64,000 nucleotides of DNA from Mycolicibacterium litorale (GCF_010731695.1 NZ_AP022586.1:3658001-3722000); one strand, 5' to 3'. Counted from the first letter of the stretch, positions 1 through 9,862 are shown. A program made the numbers and translations. The notes: generated from the letters alone by a model not told the origin.

Positions 1-229
1 CCAAGACGCCCGGCGCCACCCGTACGACCGGCGGATCGGCCGATGTGGTGGCGCGCGTGAAGATCTCCACCTCGACGCCGCGGCGCGCCATGTGCAATGC
101 GCTCTGCAGGACGTAGACGTTCATACCGCCGGCATCCCCGGTGCCGGGCTGCGCCAGCGGCGACGTGTGCACCGACAACACGGCCACGCGCTGGGGCGGC
201 CTACCGAGCTGGTCCGTTGCTAGGCGCAC
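1..229 (-). CDS. mshA: MshA, D-inositol-3-phosphate glycosyltransferase (N-terminal part, runs off the window)
   Basis: MshA transfers GlcNAc from UDP-GlcNAc to 1-L-myo-inositol-1-phosphate, the first step of mycothiol synthesis. Only the first 76 codons are in the window. From a GTG at 229 the frame reads [20 protein letters not shown], then the GT-B N-terminal segment [20 protein letters not shown], which is typical of MshA, and continues to the edge. The upstream ATG at 237 is in another frame and stops at once, so GTG is the start. The gene lies downstream of the ROK regulator, the same order as Rv0485-Rv0486. The function is assigned from the distinctive N-terminus; the catalytic C-terminal half is not visible. 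Confidence 0.9.
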   Translation of the reverse strand, partial: MRLATDQLGRPPQRVAVLSVHTSPLAQPGTGDAGGMNVYVLQSALHMARRGVEVEIFTRATTSADPPVVRVAPGVL

Positions 230-264
230 ACACTCATGTCTACACCCCGGTCAGCGACGGGCCG

Positions 265-1578
265 TCACGACGCCGCTTCGGGGCGGCGCGGCAGCGACCG
301 CCGCATCGCGGCGATCGGGTCGGCGTAGAGCCCGCCGAGTGACACCACGCCTGCGCCGGCTTCCTGCACGCGGTTGCCGAAGGTGGTGAGCCGGATGTCG
401 CGCGCCGGCAGCACCGACCGTGCGGCGAACGCCGCCTCGACCAGCGGCATGGCTTCGGGATACTCGGTGAACGCCTGGCCGCCGACCACCAGGTCGTCGG
501 GGTTGAGCATGTCCCGCAGCAACGCCACCGCCTCGCCGAGCACCCGGGCCCGTTCCCCGAGCAGCGCCTGCGCCGCGTCGTTGCCCTGCCGCGCCGTGCG
601 CAGCACCGCGGCCATCGACGACGCCGGCCCCTCGGCCGGGATGATCCGCTGCCTGCGGGCGGCGGTGAGCACCGCCTCGTCGCTGACCGTCGACTCCAGT
701 TGACCACTGCCACCGAGCAATTCAGACTGCGCGGGCAGCGCGGCGATGGTGCCCGGACCGCTGGTCGGCGAGTGCACCCGGCCGTCGATCGACAGTGCGA
801 AACCGACGGTCTCCCTGGCGTAGACGTAGAGGCTCGTCGACGACGGCGCGACCGACGGCCGACGGGAGCCGAGCAACAGTTCCGCCCCGGCCATCGCGTC
901 GACGTGCGAGGCGACCGACACCGGCAACCCCAGCGATTCGGCGAGCACCGGCCCGACGGGCGCCTGCGACCAGCCCAGCCGGGGATGGTCCAGATGTCCG
1001 GTGATCCCGTCGACCACACCGCCCGCGGCCACGCCGACCCACAGCGGACGGCGCCGGTGCCACCGGCTCAGGTATTTGCGGGCGCTGGCCGACAGCACCG
1101 CGAGCGCCGCCTCCTGCGGACCCCGCGGCGTCGGCGTCTCCACCACGTCGAGGGTCCGGCCGAACAGGTCCGTCGCCACGATGCTCGTGGTCTTGGCGCC
1201 GATGTGGATGCCGAGGGTGAGGAACGGTTCGTGGTTGACCTCGACCGGCACCCGCGGCCGGCCGATGGCGCCCGAGACCGCGAGGTCGGCCCGCTCGCGC
1301 AGGATGGCGGCGTCGAGCAGCGCGCTGACCTGCCGATTCACAGTCGCAATGCTCAGGCCGGTGACGCGGGCGATGGCGTCGCGGGCGATCGGACCGCGCA
1401 TCCGCGCGGCGGCGAAGACCGACGCGGCCGCCGCGTCAGCGACTTTCAGCGCCGGGGCGACGACGTGACGTTGGTGGGTGAGGCGCGGCGATGCCGCCGC
1501 GAGCGGCCGCTTCGAGGCGGGCAGGCGACGCACGGTGGTCGCAACGGCAGGGGCGGAAGGGAGAGTGGTGGCACGCAC
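265..1578 (-). CDS. ROK-family transcriptional regulator (Rv0485 type)
   Basis: About 437 residues. The N-terminal third holds a winged helix-turn-helix (GPIARDAIARVTGLSIATVN), followed by a ROK sugar-kinase-like ATPase fold (LTLGIHIGAKTTSIVATDLF; VGVAAGGVVDG). No cysteine is present, so the usual ROK zinc cluster is missing and the domain is probably a sensor rather than a kinase. I chose GTG 1578 because AAGGA sits seven bases before it and the length matches the 438-residue Rv0485; an in-frame GTG at 1620 would add 14 residues without a good ribosome site. The gene lies 35 bases upstream of mshA on the same strand, so the two are probably co-transcribed. The SDR at 1761 is divergent. Confidence 0.85.
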   Translation of the reverse strand: MRATTLPSAPAVATTVRRLPASKRPLAAASPRLTHQRHVVAPALKVADAAAASVFAAARMRGPIARDAIARVTGLSIATVNRQVSALLDAAILRERADLAVSGAIGRPRVPVEVNHEPFLTLGIHIGAKTTSIVATDLFGRTLDVVETPTPRGPQEAALAVLSASARKYLSRWHRRRPLWVGVAAGGVVDGITGHLDHPRLGWSQAPVGPVLAESLGLPVSVASHVDAMAGAELLLGSRRPSVAPSSTSLYVYARETVGFALSIDGRVHSPTSGPGTIAALPAQSELLGGSGQLESTVSDEAVLTAARRQRIIPAEGPASSMAAVLRTARQGNDAAQALLGERARVLGEAVALLRDMLNPDDLVVGGQAFTEYPEAMPLVEAAFAARSVLPARDIRLTTFGNRVQEAGAGVVSLGGLYADPIAAMRRSLPRRPEAAS

Positions 1579-1760
1579 GGGATGGTCCTTCGGGAGAGTC
1601 GGCGGGTGGGTCCTGGCCACACCTGCGACTCAAACGGGACTGATCCCTCGGTTCGGTCAGGCGCGGCGAAGTGCGCGACGACAACAACAGTGCCGCGCGT
1701 CGAATGCCTGACCACCGGAGAACACGAAGCGAATCTAGCACGCTGACTAGAGTTGGGCAG

Positions 1761-2528
1761 ATGACGACTCCTGGAGACGGCCGACGCGTCGCGGTGGTCA
1801 CCGGCGCCAGTGCCGGAATCGGCGAAGCGACCGCGAGAACCCTTGCTGCACAGGGCTTTCACGTCGTCTGCGTGGCCCGGCGCGAGGCACCCATCAAGGC
1901 GCTCGCGGAGGAGATCGGCGGCACCGCGATTGTGGCGGACGTCACGTCCACCGAAGCGGTGTCCGCACTCGCCGACGCGCTGGACCGCATCGCCGGTCCG
2001 GTTTCCGTACTGGTCAACAACGCCGGCGGCGCCCGCGGGCTGGACCCCGTCGCCGAGGCCGACATCGAGCACTGGCGGTGGATGTGGGAGTCCAATGTGC
2101 TCGGCACCCTGCTGGTCACCCGCGCACTGCTGCCCAAGCTGATCGACTCCGGTGACGGGTTGATCGTCACCGTCACCTCGATCGCCGCGGTGGAGATCTA
2201 CGACAACGGGGCCGGCTACACCTCGGCCAAACACGCCCAGGGCGTTCTGCACCGCACGCTGCGCAGCGAGCTGCTCGGAAAACCCGTGCGGCTCACCGAA
2301 GTCGCGCCCGGCATGGTGAAGACCGAGTTCTCACTGAACCGGTTCGAAGGCGACGAGGAACGCGCCGAGAAGGTCTACCAGGGCGTGACGCCGCTGGTGG
2401 CCGAGGACATCGCCGACGTGATCGGGTTCGTCGCCAGCCGCCCGTCTCATGTCGACCTGGACCTGATCGTGGTCCGTCCGCGCGACCAGGTCAGCGGCGC
2501 CAGCGGGTCACGCTTCAACCGCCGCTGA
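1761..2528 (+). CDS. Short-chain dehydrogenase/reductase (Rv0484c type)
   Basis: 255 residues, classical SDR: NAD(P)-binding TGASAGIG near residues 14-21, NNAG at about 90, catalytic serine in VTSIAAVEIYD and YTSAKH carrying the Tyr-x-x-x-Lys pair. PGMVKTEF follows as in the YdfG/NADP-dependent subgroup. Substrate unknown. ATG 1761 is preceded by AGTTGGGCAG, a modest ribosome site, and the alternative upstream ATGs add a low-complexity leader. It is divergent from the ROK regulator (182-base gap) and ends nine bases from the convergent L,D-transpeptidase gene. Confidence 0.87.
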   Translation: MTTPGDGRRVAVVTGASAGIGEATARTLAAQGFHVVCVARREAPIKALAEEIGGTAIVADVTSTEAVSALADALDRIAGPVSVLVNNAGGARGLDPVAEADIEHWRWMWESNVLGTLLVTRALLPKLIDSGDGLIVTVTSIAAVEIYDNGAGYTSAKHAQGVLHRTLRSELLGKPVRLTEVAPGMVKTEFSLNRFEGDEERAEKVYQGVTPLVAEDIADVIGFVASRPSHVDLDLIVVRPRDQVSGASGSRFNRR

Positions 2529-2537
2529 CCGAAAGGG

Positions 2538-3830
2538 TCAGCCGCCGGGGCGCCCGTTGACGGGTTGCGGGGCGCCGGTCGGCGTGACCGGTGCGGTGCT
2601 CGGGATTCCGGTCGGCGCGTTCTCGTCCGACAGCGCCGACATCGACTTCCACTCGTCCCACGACACCGCCCAGTCCCAGATGTCGCCGTCGGCGTAGGAC
2701 AGCTGGATGCGGGTGCCGGTGACCTCGACCGGATCGCCGTAGACGGCGGTGCGGAAGTACTGCTCGGCGTCGGTGATCGACAGGTTGATGCAGCCGTTGG
2801 TCACGTTGCTGTTGCCCTGCGCACCGGAGCTGGCCGGGTTGGCGTGGATGAACTCACCGTTGTTGGAGATCCGCACCGCGAAGCGCTCGCGCACATTGGC
2901 GTAGCCCGCGGCGGGGTTGGTCATGTAGAAGTCCTCGTACTTCTCGGTGACCACGTGGATGCCGCTGCGGGTGACGTTGCGGTCCAGATCGCCCTCGCCG
3001 TAGCTGCACGGGAAGTCCATGATGACCGCGCCGCCCTGGTCGATGACCTGGATGCGGTGGCTCGACGCCTCGGCCTTCACGACCTGGCGGCGGCCGATGG
3101 AGAAGTCGAGCGACGCGTCGGCCGCGCCGTAGGCGTCCTCGCCGAACTTCACGCCGTAGAGCTTCGCGTCGACCCGCACCGTCGTACCCGGGGCGAAGTA
3201 CTCCTTGCTGCGCCAGTGCACCCGGGACCCGGCGGCCTCATCGGGCAGCCAGGCCCAGCTGCCCTCGGTGGGCGGGTTCGTGGTGACCGACAGCGACTTC
3301 TCGACCGTCGCGCGGTCCGCGTCGTCGATCGAGGCGTCGAACTGCAGGATGATGGGCGCGGCGACGCCGACGGTCTGCCCGTCGGACAGCTGGAACTGAC
3401 CGCTGACCTGGGTGGACGGATCGAGCGTGGTGAACTCGCCCTTGACGGGTACGGCCTTGCCGTCCTCGCCCACCGCCGAACCGGACCAGCTGTAGGTCAC
3501 GCCGTAGCCGAGCGGTTCGCTCACGGTGAAGACGTTGCGGTCCTGGTTCAGCGCGCCCGCGACGGCCTTGCCCTCGGAGTTGGTCAGCGCCACCCGCTGG
3601 AACCAGCCGCCGGTGACCTCGACGCGCACCGGTTCGGTGGGGGCCACGTCGGTGGCGGAGGTGGCCGGGGTGAACGACAGCGACGCCGAGGCGGGTGCTT
3701 CCGCGGGCTCAGGGGTGTTGCTGGCCGACCGGCTGCAGGCGGCGAGGGCTCCGGGCGCGACGAGACCGACCGCCAGAGCGGTCAGGGCGCGCCGCCGATT
3801 GATGGGCGGCAGCTTGTCGGCGGCACTCAC
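2538..3830 (-). CDS. lprQ: L,D-transpeptidase lipoprotein (LprQ / Ldt type)
   Basis: 430 residues. Cross-links peptidoglycan between the third residues of stem peptides (3-3 bonds), outside the membrane. A twin-arginine-like or Sec signal ([13 protein letters not shown]) leads to the lipobox LAAC with Cys32 as the lipidated residue. Two bacterial Ig-like domains follow, then the YkuD catalytic domain with [12 protein letters not shown] and NGCINLS; Cys347 is the catalytic cysteine. NGC in place of SHGC is the form known in M. tuberculosis LdtMt5 (Rv0483). It follows murB by 15 bases on the same strand, so precursor synthesis and cross-linking genes are co-transcribed. Confidence 0.93.
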   Translation of the reverse strand: MSAADKLPPINRRRALTALAVGLVAPGALAACSRSASNTPEPAEAPASASLSFTPATSATDVAPTEPVRVEVTGGWFQRVALTNSEGKAVAGALNQDRNVFTVSEPLGYGVTYSWSGSAVGEDGKAVPVKGEFTTLDPSTQVSGQFQLSDGQTVGVAAPIILQFDASIDDADRATVEKSLSVTTNPPTEGSWAWLPDEAAGSRVHWRSKEYFAPGTTVRVDAKLYGVKFGEDAYGAADASLDFSIGRRQVVKAEASSHRIQVIDQGGAVIMDFPCSYGEGDLDRNVTRSGIHVVTEKYEDFYMTNPAAGYANVRERFAVRISNNGEFIHANPASSGAQGNSNVTNGCINLSITDAEQYFRTAVYGDPVEVTGTRIQLSYADGDIWDWAVSWDEWKSMSALSDENAPTGIPSTAPVTPTGAPQPVNGRPGG

Positions 3831-3845
3831 GTGTAACCAACATAC

Positions 3846-4898
3846 CTAGAGGGCGCAGCCGACCAGCGTCGGCTCGGGTGTGAGTTCGATCCCGAACGCC
3901 GCGCGCACACCGTCGCGCACCGTCCTGGCCAGCGCGATCACGTCGGCGGAGGTGGCCTCACCCCGATTGGTCACAGCAAGCGCGTGTTTGGTCGACAACC
4001 GGGCGGGGGCGTCGTCCCCGGGGTAGCCCTTGCCGAAACCCGCGTGCTCGACCAGCCAGCCGGCGGCCAGCTTCACACCGTCCGCGGCGGGATAGCTGGG
4101 CACGGGTCCGTCGACCTCGGCGAGGAGGCGTTCGTACTCCGTTGCCGGCACCACCGGGTTGGTGAAGAACGAGCCGACGCTCCACGTGTCGCGGTCGGGT
4201 TCGTCGAGCACCATGCCCTTCCCGCGGCGCAGGCCCAGCACCGCCTCGCGCACCAGGACGGGATCGGCGCGGCTGCCCGGCTCGACGTCCAAGGTCCGGG
4301 CGAGCTCCCCGTAGCGCAGCGGTGCGCTGCGGCCCTCGACGTCGAGCGCGAACTCCACCTCGAGCACGACCGCGTGGGCGGAGTGCTTGAGCACGCTGGT
4401 GCGGTACCCGAACGCCATCTGCTCCGGCGTCACCCAACCGTCGCGGCCGGTGCGGCGGTCGAACAGCCGGACCCGCCGGATGGTGTCGGCGACCTCGGCC
4501 CCGTAGGCCCCCACGTTCTGCACCGGGGTGGCGCCCGCCGAACCCGGAATGCCCGACAGGCATTCCAACCCGCCGAGCCCGTGCGCGAGCGCGGTGACCA
4601 CGACGTCGTCCCAGTTCGCGCCCGCCTCCGCGCATACGAGGCCGTCCTGCACGGTGATCTCGGTGTTGGCGATGCGGATCACCGTGAGGTCGTCGATGTC
4701 GTCGGCCAGCACCACGTTCGAGCCGCCGGCCAGGACCAGCGCATCGCGGGTGGCGGGGGCGCGCAGCGCGGCGACGAGCTGTTCGGTGCTCGCGGCGGTG
4801 ACCAGTCGGCGCGCGACGGGCCCGACCCGCAGCGTGGTCAGCGGCGCCAGCGCGACGTCGGCTTCCACCACCGCGCCCGCGAGTTCCTGACCGGTCAC
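3846..4898 (-). CDS. murB: UDP-N-acetylenolpyruvoylglucosamine reductase
   Basis: 350 residues. MurB reduces enolpyruvyl-UDP-GlcNAc to UDP-N-acetylmuramate using NADPH and FAD, in the cytoplasm. The FAD domain shows [13 protein letters not shown] and [20 protein letters not shown]; the active-site serine region is [10 protein letters not shown] and the C-terminus carries the expected glutamate in LTPEPTLVG. Start at 4898 gives a normal N-terminus. The lprQ-type gene follows on the same strand. The DUF2505 gene begins 26 bases away in the opposite direction, so a short divergent promoter region lies at 4899-4924. Confidence 0.95.
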   Translation of the reverse strand: MTGQELAGAVVEADVALAPLTTLRVGPVARRLVTAASTEQLVAALRAPATRDALVLAGGSNVVLADDIDDLTVIRIANTEITVQDGLVCAEAGANWDDVVVTALAHGLGGLECLSGIPGSAGATPVQNVGAYGAEVADTIRRVRLFDRRTGRDGWVTPEQMAFGYRTSVLKHSAHAVVLEVEFALDVEGRSAPLRYGELARTLDVEPGSRADPVLVREAVLGLRRGKGMVLDEPDRDTWSVGSFFTNPVVPATEYERLLAEVDGPVPSYPAADGVKLAAGWLVEHAGFGKGYPGDDAPARLSTKHALAVTNRGEATSADVIALARTVRDGVRAAFGIELTPEPTLVGCAL

Positions 4899-4924
4899 GG
4901 GCGGTAACGGTAGCGTGGCGGGCT

Positions 4925-5434
4925 ATGCCGCGCTCATTCGACTTGGCCGCCGACTACGAGGGCACCGTCGAAGAGGTGCACCGGGCGTTCGCCGACGAAC
5001 AGTACTGGCTGGCACGGCTGGCCGACTCGGGCGCCGACGCGGCGACGCTCGACGCCATGACCGTCGGCGAGGACGGCAGCATCGACGTCACCACCACCCA
5101 GATCCTGCGCGCCGACCGGCTGCCCGGTGTGGTCGCGCAGTTCCACCGCGGCGACCTGTCGATCCAGCGGGAGGAGACGTGGACCGGTGTCCGCGACGGA
5201 GTGGCCAACGCGACGGTCACCGGCTCCATCCCCGGCGCTCCGGTCACGCTGACCGGGACGGCGGTGCTCGCGCCCAGTGCCGCCGGCGGTGCCCGGCTGG
5301 AACTGAAGGTGACCGTCGAGGTGCGGGTCCCCCTGGTCGGCGGGAAGATCGAGAACTTCATCGGCACCGGGCTGGTGGACCTGATCATCGCCGAGCAACG
5401 GTTCACCACGGTGTGGATCACCGAGAACGTCTGA
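4925..5434 (+). CDS. DUF2505 protein (Rv0481c type)
   Basis: 169 residues, no signal peptide or membrane segment. The fold predicted for DUF2505 is START/polyketide-cyclase-like: an N-terminal strand and helix (RSFDLAADYEGTVEEVHRAF) and a long C-terminal helix (GGKIENFIGTGLVDLIIAEQ). Function unknown. It starts a five-gene plus-strand run reaching 8464 and is followed 23 bases later by a second, diverged member of the same family, so the two arose by tandem duplication or were kept as a pair. Divergent from murB. Confidence 0.85.
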   Translation: MPRSFDLAADYEGTVEEVHRAFADEQYWLARLADSGADAATLDAMTVGEDGSIDVTTTQILRADRLPGVVAQFHRGDLSIQREETWTGVRDGVANATVTGSIPGAPVTLTGTAVLAPSAAGGARLELKVTVEVRVPLVGGKIENFIGTGLVDLIIAEQRFTTVWITENV

Positions 5435-5457
5435 CCAGGCGCGTACCGTGAGGTCCC

Positions 5458-5973
5458 ATGGGCCGGCGGATGGAGCACACCGTCACGTTCGACGTGCCCG
5501 CCGCGCACGTCCACGCCCAGTTCACCTCCGAGGACTACTGGCGCGGATTGACCGAGGTGTACCGGTCGTTCAACCCGCGTACCGAACTCACCCTGTTCCG
5601 CTCTGACGCGCGCGGCACCGACATCGCGCTGCGCCAGGTGATGCCGCACGACGACCTGCCGCCCATCGCGCGCAAGGTGATGCCCGTCGACATGGTGATC
5701 ACCCGCGAACAGCACTTCGATCCGTTCGACGACACCGCCGCCCGTGCCGACGGCACCTTCGCGGCGACCATGCCACGCGCACCGGGACGGCTCCGCGGCC
5801 GCTACGAACTGGCCGACGCCGGGTCCGGCAGCCACCTGCTGGTGCGCAGCTACTGCAAGGTCTCCATACCGCTGGTGGGCGGCACCCTCGAAGACCTGAT
5901 CCTGAGCAACATGCGCACTCTGTTCGACGGTGAACAGCGCTTCACCGCCGACTGGGTCACCGGCCGCCGCTGA
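5458..5973 (+). CDS. DUF2505 protein, second copy
   Basis: 171 residues. It shares with the preceding gene the N-terminal MEHTVTFDVPAAHVHAQFT pattern and the C-terminal PLVGGTLEDLILSNMRTLFD helix, each about 150 residues apart, which marks it as a DUF2505 paralogue. An ATG at 5470 (MEHTVTF) is an equally good start; ATG 5458 adds MGRR. No ligand or partner can be read from the sequence. The next gene begins four bases after its stop, so they are co-transcribed. Confidence 0.8.
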   Translation: MGRRMEHTVTFDVPAAHVHAQFTSEDYWRGLTEVYRSFNPRTELTLFRSDARGTDIALRQVMPHDDLPPIARKVMPVDMVITREQHFDPFDDTAARADGTFAATMPRAPGRLRGRYELADAGSGSHLLVRSYCKVSIPLVGGTLEDLILSNMRTLFDGEQRFTADWVTGRR

Positions 5974-5977
5974 TCCG

Positions 5978-6772
5978 ATGACGCAGCGGCCGCACACCCC
6001 GATCGGCGTCCTCACCCGCGGCACCACCGGACACAACCGGCTGCGCCGCAGCGACCGCTGGCTCGTGCACTCCCCGCGGGTGCGGACCGCGCTGCTGTCG
6101 GCCGCCGACCCGCTGGTCGTCGACCTCGGCTACGGCGCACTGCCGGTCACCACGCTGGAGTTGGCGGCCCGGCTGCGCTCGGTGCGGCCCGACGTCCGCG
6201 TGGTCGGCCTGGAGATCCACCCCGAACGCGTGGCGGCCGCCCGCGCGGCCGCCCCGGCGGAGGTCGAATTCGCACTCGGCGGTTTCGAATTGGCGGGGCT
6301 ACGACCGGTGCTGGTGCGGGCGTTCAACGTGTTGCGCCAGTATCCGGTCGACGCGGTGCCCGGCGCGTGGGACGTGATGCGTAGCCGGGTGGCGCCGGGC
6401 GGTCTGGTGGTCGACGGCACGTGTGACGAGCTCGGCCGCCGGTGCGCGTGGGTACTGCTGGACTCCGCGGGCCCGGTCAGTCTGACGCTGGCGTGCGATC
6501 CGTTCGCGATCGATCGACCGTCGGATCTCGCCGAACGGCTCCCGAAGGTGCTGATCCACCACAACGTGCCGGGGCAGCCGATCCACCGACTGCTCACCGC
6601 GGCGGACCGGGCGTGGGCCAGCGCGGCGGGTCACGGTGTGTTCGGCCCGCGGATCCGCTGGCGCGCGATGCTGGACCTGCTGGCCGAGGAGGACTTCCCG
6701 GTCGAGCCGCCACGGCGCCGGATGCGAGACGGGGTGCTCACCGTGCCGTGGGCGACGGTCGCGCCCCCGTAG
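5978..6772 (+). CDS. Class I SAM-dependent methyltransferase-like protein
   Basis: 264 residues. LVVDLGYGALPVTTLELAAR fits motif I of a Rossmann methyltransferase (D-x-G-x-G variant with a Tyr), VVGLEIHPERVAAARA fits the acidic loop that binds the SAM ribose, and GGLVVDGTCDELGRRC fits motif IV-V. The substrate is not identifiable. ATG 5978 lies four bases after the DUF2505 stop; an upstream in-frame ATG would overlap that gene. The nitrilase gene follows after ten bases. Confidence 0.7.
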   Translation: MTQRPHTPIGVLTRGTTGHNRLRRSDRWLVHSPRVRTALLSAADPLVVDLGYGALPVTTLELAARLRSVRPDVRVVGLEIHPERVAAARAAAPAEVEFALGGFELAGLRPVLVRAFNVLRQYPVDAVPGAWDVMRSRVAPGGLVVDGTCDELGRRCAWVLLDSAGPVSLTLACDPFAIDRPSDLAERLPKVLIHHNVPGQPIHRLLTAADRAWASAAGHGVFGPRIRWRAMLDLLAEEDFPVEPPRRRMRDGVLTVPWATVAPP

Positions 6773-6782
6773 GCTCGGGCGT

Positions 6783-7598
6783 ATGCGGATCGCGTGTGCG
6801 CAGATCGTCGCGGGCACCGACCCTGCGGCGAACCTCGAGATCGTCGAGGACTTCACCGGCCGCGCCGTCGACGCCGGCGCGCAACTGGTGCTGTTCCCGG
6901 AGGCGACGATGTGCCGGTTCGGTGTCCCGCTCGGGCCGGTCGCCGAACCACTCGACGGACCATGGGCCGCCGCGGTGCGGTCCATCGCCGCGCGGGCCGG
7001 GGTCACCGTCGTCGCCGGGATGTTCACCCCCAGCGATGACGGCCGAGTCCTCAACACGTTGGTCGCGGCCGGCGGCGGGGTGGACGCCCACTACCACAAG
7101 ATCCACCTCTACGACGCGTTCGGGTTCCGCGAATCCCGCACTGTCGCAGCAGGTTCCGAGCCCGTCACGATCAGCGTCGCGGGTGTCGAGGTCGGCCTGA
7201 CGACCTGTTACGACATCCGCTTCCCCGAGCTCTACGTGGAGCTGGCCCGCCGCGGCGCGCAGCTCATCACCGTGCACGCGTCGTGGGGCGCCGGGCCGGG
7301 CAAGCTCGACCAGTGGACGCTGCTGGCGCGGGCGCGCGCGCTCGACACCACCGGGTACCTCGCCGCCGTCGACCAGGCCTATCCCGGTGACGAGGTGGCG
7401 GCCTCCGGACCGACCGGGATCGGCGGCAGCCTGATCGCCTCGGCGACCGGAGAGGTGCTGGCCTCAGCGGGTGCGGACCCGCAGTTGTTGGTCACCGACC
7501 TCGACCTCGAGGCCGCGCGCAAGGTGCGGGAGACCATCGCCGTGCTGGACAACCGCGCGGAGGTCGACTCGCCAGGTAAGGCAGAATCGCGGGCGTGA
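6783..7598 (+). CDS. Carbon-nitrogen hydrolase (nitrilase/omega-amidase superfamily, Rv0480c type)
   Basis: 271 residues, full length for the superfamily. The catalytic Glu-Lys-Cys triad is visible: Glu40 in LFPEAT, Lys106 in YHKIHLYD, Cys142 in TTCYDIRFPEL. The HLYDAFGFRES segment is typical of the branch near omega-amidase and deaminated-glutathione amidase, so a cytoplasmic amidase acting on a small 2-oxo amide is likely, but the substrate is inferred. ATG 6783 is the only start that leaves the first strand MRIACAQI intact. The stop overlaps the next start by four bases (GTGA). Confidence 0.88.
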   Translation: MRIACAQIVAGTDPAANLEIVEDFTGRAVDAGAQLVLFPEATMCRFGVPLGPVAEPLDGPWAAAVRSIAARAGVTVVAGMFTPSDDGRVLNTLVAAGGGVDAHYHKIHLYDAFGFRESRTVAAGSEPVTISVAGVEVGLTTCYDIRFPELYVELARRGAQLITVHASWGAGPGKLDQWTLLARARALDTTGYLAAVDQAYPGDEVAASGPTGIGGSLIASATGEVLASAGADPQLLVTDLDLEAARKVRETIAVLDNRAEVDSPGKAESRA

Positions 7599-8464
7599 CT
7601 GATCCCTGGGCCCGTCCGGCCGACCAGCCGCCAGTCCCGCCTCCCCCGCCGTTTCCGCAGGGTGCGCCGCCGTCGGCGCCCGATCCCGGCGCGCAACCGA
7701 AGGGCCGCGGCTCGCTGCTGACCAAGCTCAGGGACGTGTTCAGCGATCCGCTGTCCATCGTGCTGGCGGTCGTCATCGTCGTGGCGCTCATCGCCGCCGG
7801 CCTGCTCGGCGGCGAGCTGTACGCCCGCAACCGCGCCGACGACGTGGTGTCGCGGGTGGTGTCCTGCGTCGTGGAGGACGAGGCCACCGCATCCTTCGAC
7901 GCGCTGCCGCCGTTCCTGCTGCAGCACATGACCGGCCACTACACGAACATCAACATCGAGACCGCGGGCAACCAGATCCGCAACGCCAAGGGCATGAAGG
8001 TCGGTATCGACATCAAGGACGTCCGCCTGGAGGACTCCGCGAACTCCAGCGGCTCCATGGGCTCGCTGGCAGTGAACGTCACCTGGTCGTCAGAGGGCAT
8101 CACCCAGACGGTCCAGGACGCGATCCCCCTGTTCGGCAGCTTTCTCACCGGGGTGACCACCAACCCGGCGGAGGGCACCATCGAGCTGGAGGGTGCGCTC
8201 GGCAACATCGTCGCCAAACCCGAGGTCGCCAACGGCGGGATCACGCTGCAGGTACAGCAGCTGACCGGGCTGGGGTTCACGCTGCCCCGCGAGGCCGTGC
8301 AGCCCGCGCTGAACGCGTTCACCGCCGGACTCACGGAGAACTATCCGATGGACATCAAGGCGCAGAGCATCGAGGTCACCGACACCGGAATCACCGCGCT
8401 GTTGTCGTCGCAGAACGCGGAGATCCCGAAGGGCGGCGAGGACCCCTGCTTCAACGGTCTCTGA
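7595..8464 (+). CDS. DUF2993 membrane-anchored protein (Rv0479c type)
   Basis: 289 residues. A proline-rich cytoplasmic N-terminus (about 40 residues) is followed by one transmembrane helix at about 55-77 and an extracytoplasmic DUF2993 domain with many beta strands. LmeA, a mannoside-modifying envelope protein of mycobacteria, has this domain, but no catalytic function can be claimed here. A cysteine pair (VSCVVED and DPCFNGL) could form a disulfide. GTG 7595 overlaps the nitrilase stop, indicating translational coupling. It ends four bases from the convergent deoC. Confidence 0.85.
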   Translation: MTDPWARPADQPPVPPPPPFPQGAPPSAPDPGAQPKGRGSLLTKLRDVFSDPLSIVLAVVIVVALIAAGLLGGELYARNRADDVVSRVVSCVVEDEATASFDALPPFLLQHMTGHYTNINIETAGNQIRNAKGMKVGIDIKDVRLEDSANSSGSMGSLAVNVTWSSEGITQTVQDAIPLFGSFLTGVTTNPAEGTIELEGALGNIVAKPEVANGGITLQVQQLTGLGFTLPREAVQPALNAFTAGLTENYPMDIKAQSIEVTDTGITALLSSQNAEIPKGGEDPCFNGL

Positions 8465-8467
8465 CGC

Positions 8468-9148
8468 TCAGCCCAGACCGTCGAGCACGGCGCGGGTGCC
8501 GGACAGCCCCAACCGTCTGGCACCCGCGTCGAGCATCGCGACCGCGTCCGCCGCGGTCCGGATACCGCCGCTGGCTTTGACCTCGAGCGTGGGCCCGACG
8601 GTCGCGACCATGATCTCCACCGCGGTCACCGAGGCGCCGCCGCACGGGTGAAATCCCGTCGAGGTCTTGACGTACTCGGCGCCGGCGGCCGCCGCGGCCC
8701 GGCAGGCGTCGACCAGCACCGGGCTCCCGCCGAATTCGAGCAGTGCGGCCGATTCCACAATCACCTTCAGCAGCGTGCGCTCACCGATCGCGGCGCGGAC
8801 CCCGAGGATGTCGGCGTACACCGCGTCGATGTCGCCGGCCAGGGCGGCGCCCACGTCGATCACCATGTCGATTTCGTCGGCGCCCGCCGCGACGGCGAGC
8901 GCGGCCTCGTGCGCCTTGACGGCCGGGACGTGTTTACCGGACGGGAATCCGACGACCGCGCCGACCTTCGTCCTGAACGGGCGCGCACGCATGGCGGCGG
9001 ACACCATCGACGGCGACACACAGACCGCGTAGACCCCGAGTTCTGCGGCGTCCTGCACGAGCATGTCGACGTCGCCCTCGTTGGCCTCGGGTTTGAGGAG
9101 TGTGTGGTCGACGAGTGCCGCCACGGCTTCGCGGCTCCACGTGCCCAT
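8468..9148 (-). CDS. deoC: Deoxyribose-phosphate aldolase
   Basis: 226 residues. Cleaves 2-deoxyribose-5-phosphate to glyceraldehyde-3-phosphate and acetaldehyde in deoxynucleoside breakdown. The Schiff-base lysine is Lys161 in YVKTSTGFH, the second lysine is Lys191 in [10 protein letters not shown], and the catalytic aspartate is Asp94 in DEIDMV. ATG 9148 shares one base with the stop of the secreted-protein gene (TGATG), so it is translationally coupled. Acetaldehyde made here could feed the aldehyde dehydrogenases in the window, but they are far away and no link is shown. Confidence 0.95.
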   Translation of the reverse strand: MGTWSREAVAALVDHTLLKPEANEGDVDMLVQDAAELGVYAVCVSPSMVSAAMRARPFRTKVGAVVGFPSGKHVPAVKAHEAALAVAAGADEIDMVIDVGAALAGDIDAVYADILGVRAAIGERTLLKVIVESAALLEFGGSPVLVDACRAAAAAGAEYVKTSTGFHPCGGASVTAVEIMVATVGPTLEVKASGGIRTAADAVAMLDAGARRLGLSGTRAVLDGLG

Positions 9149-9573
9149 CAGAACGGTTCTTCGGTACCGCCGGGGTTGCAGCCGGCGGCCACCATCTGCG
9201 CGGCGTCGACCTCCGGGCGCCACGGCTCGAGGTTCCAGCTGGCCTTCCCTGGCTGGACGAACTCGGCGAACTGCCAGTGGCAGTCGAACTGTTCGCGCAT
9301 GCCGGGGATCGCGGCGTCGGGTGAGGCGGCGAGCACCTCGGCCCAGGCCTGTTCGGCGGCCGCGACCGTGCCGACCTCACCGGCGGCCTGCCGGCCCGCA
9401 GGCGTCGGATAGACGCGCAGGCTGGACAGATCGCCCCACTTGGCCCACGTGACGTGGTCGATGTAGGGCGGCGGCGGGGCGGGCTGCGCGGACGCGTCCG
9501 GCGCGACGGCCAACGGCGAGAGGGAGAGTGGCAGGACGAGGGCCGCCGTCACGGCGGCGAAGGAGAAGCGCAC
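9148..9573 (-). CDS. Small secreted protein, DUF2599-like (Rv0477 type)
   Basis: 141 residues. A Sec signal peptide (hydrophobic [14 protein letters not shown], cleavage near ASAQP) precedes a proline stretch and a mature domain of about 110 residues with two cysteines (FDCHWQF and AGCNPGG) that could form a disulfide. Function unknown. GTG 9573 is chosen because the signal peptide begins there; the open frame extends upstream with arginine- and serine-rich sequence that overlaps the next gene. It sits between the membrane protein at 9578 and deoC in one operon. Confidence 0.82.
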   Translation of the reverse strand: MRFSFAAVTAALVLPLSLSPLAVAPDASAQPAPPPPYIDHVTWAKWGDLSSLRVYPTPAGRQAAGEVGTVAAAEQAWAEVLAASPDAAIPGMREQFDCHWQFAEFVQPGKASWNLEPWRPEVDAAQMVAAGCNPGGTEEPF

Positions 9574-9577
9574 CGAC

Positions 9578-9862
9578 CTACCGCGACTTTCCCTGGATCT
9601 CGAGGATCTTCGGCCGCACGTCGACCAGGTAGACACCGGCCGCGCAGGCGCACACCGCGGCCCCGAACGCATCGCGGAACAGCAGCAGGACGAGCACACC
9701 GCCGCCGAGGATCGCCAGCCATACCGGCTTGGTGAGTTTCCCGGCCGCGGTGTAGGCGTCGGTGCGCTGTATGGCGGCGTGGACGAACGAGTACACGCCG
9801 ACGACCAACACGATCAGGACGAGACCCAGGACGATGACGCCCGCAAGGTCGGCAAGTATCAC
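9578..9862 (-). CDS. Small membrane protein, DUF2516 (Rv0476 type)
   Basis: 94 residues with two or three hydrophobic segments: about 4-28 ([20 protein letters not shown]) and about 47-80. A short charged tail follows ([14 protein letters not shown]). The size and the position next to hbhA and deoC match Rv0476. Function unknown; perhaps a small envelope accessory protein. The secreted protein follows after four bases. Confidence 0.82.
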   Translation of the reverse strand: MILADLAGVIVLGLVLIVLVVGVYSFVHAAIQRTDAYTAAGKLTKPVWLAILGGGVLVLLLFRDAFGAAVCACAAGVYLVDVRPKILEIQGKSR

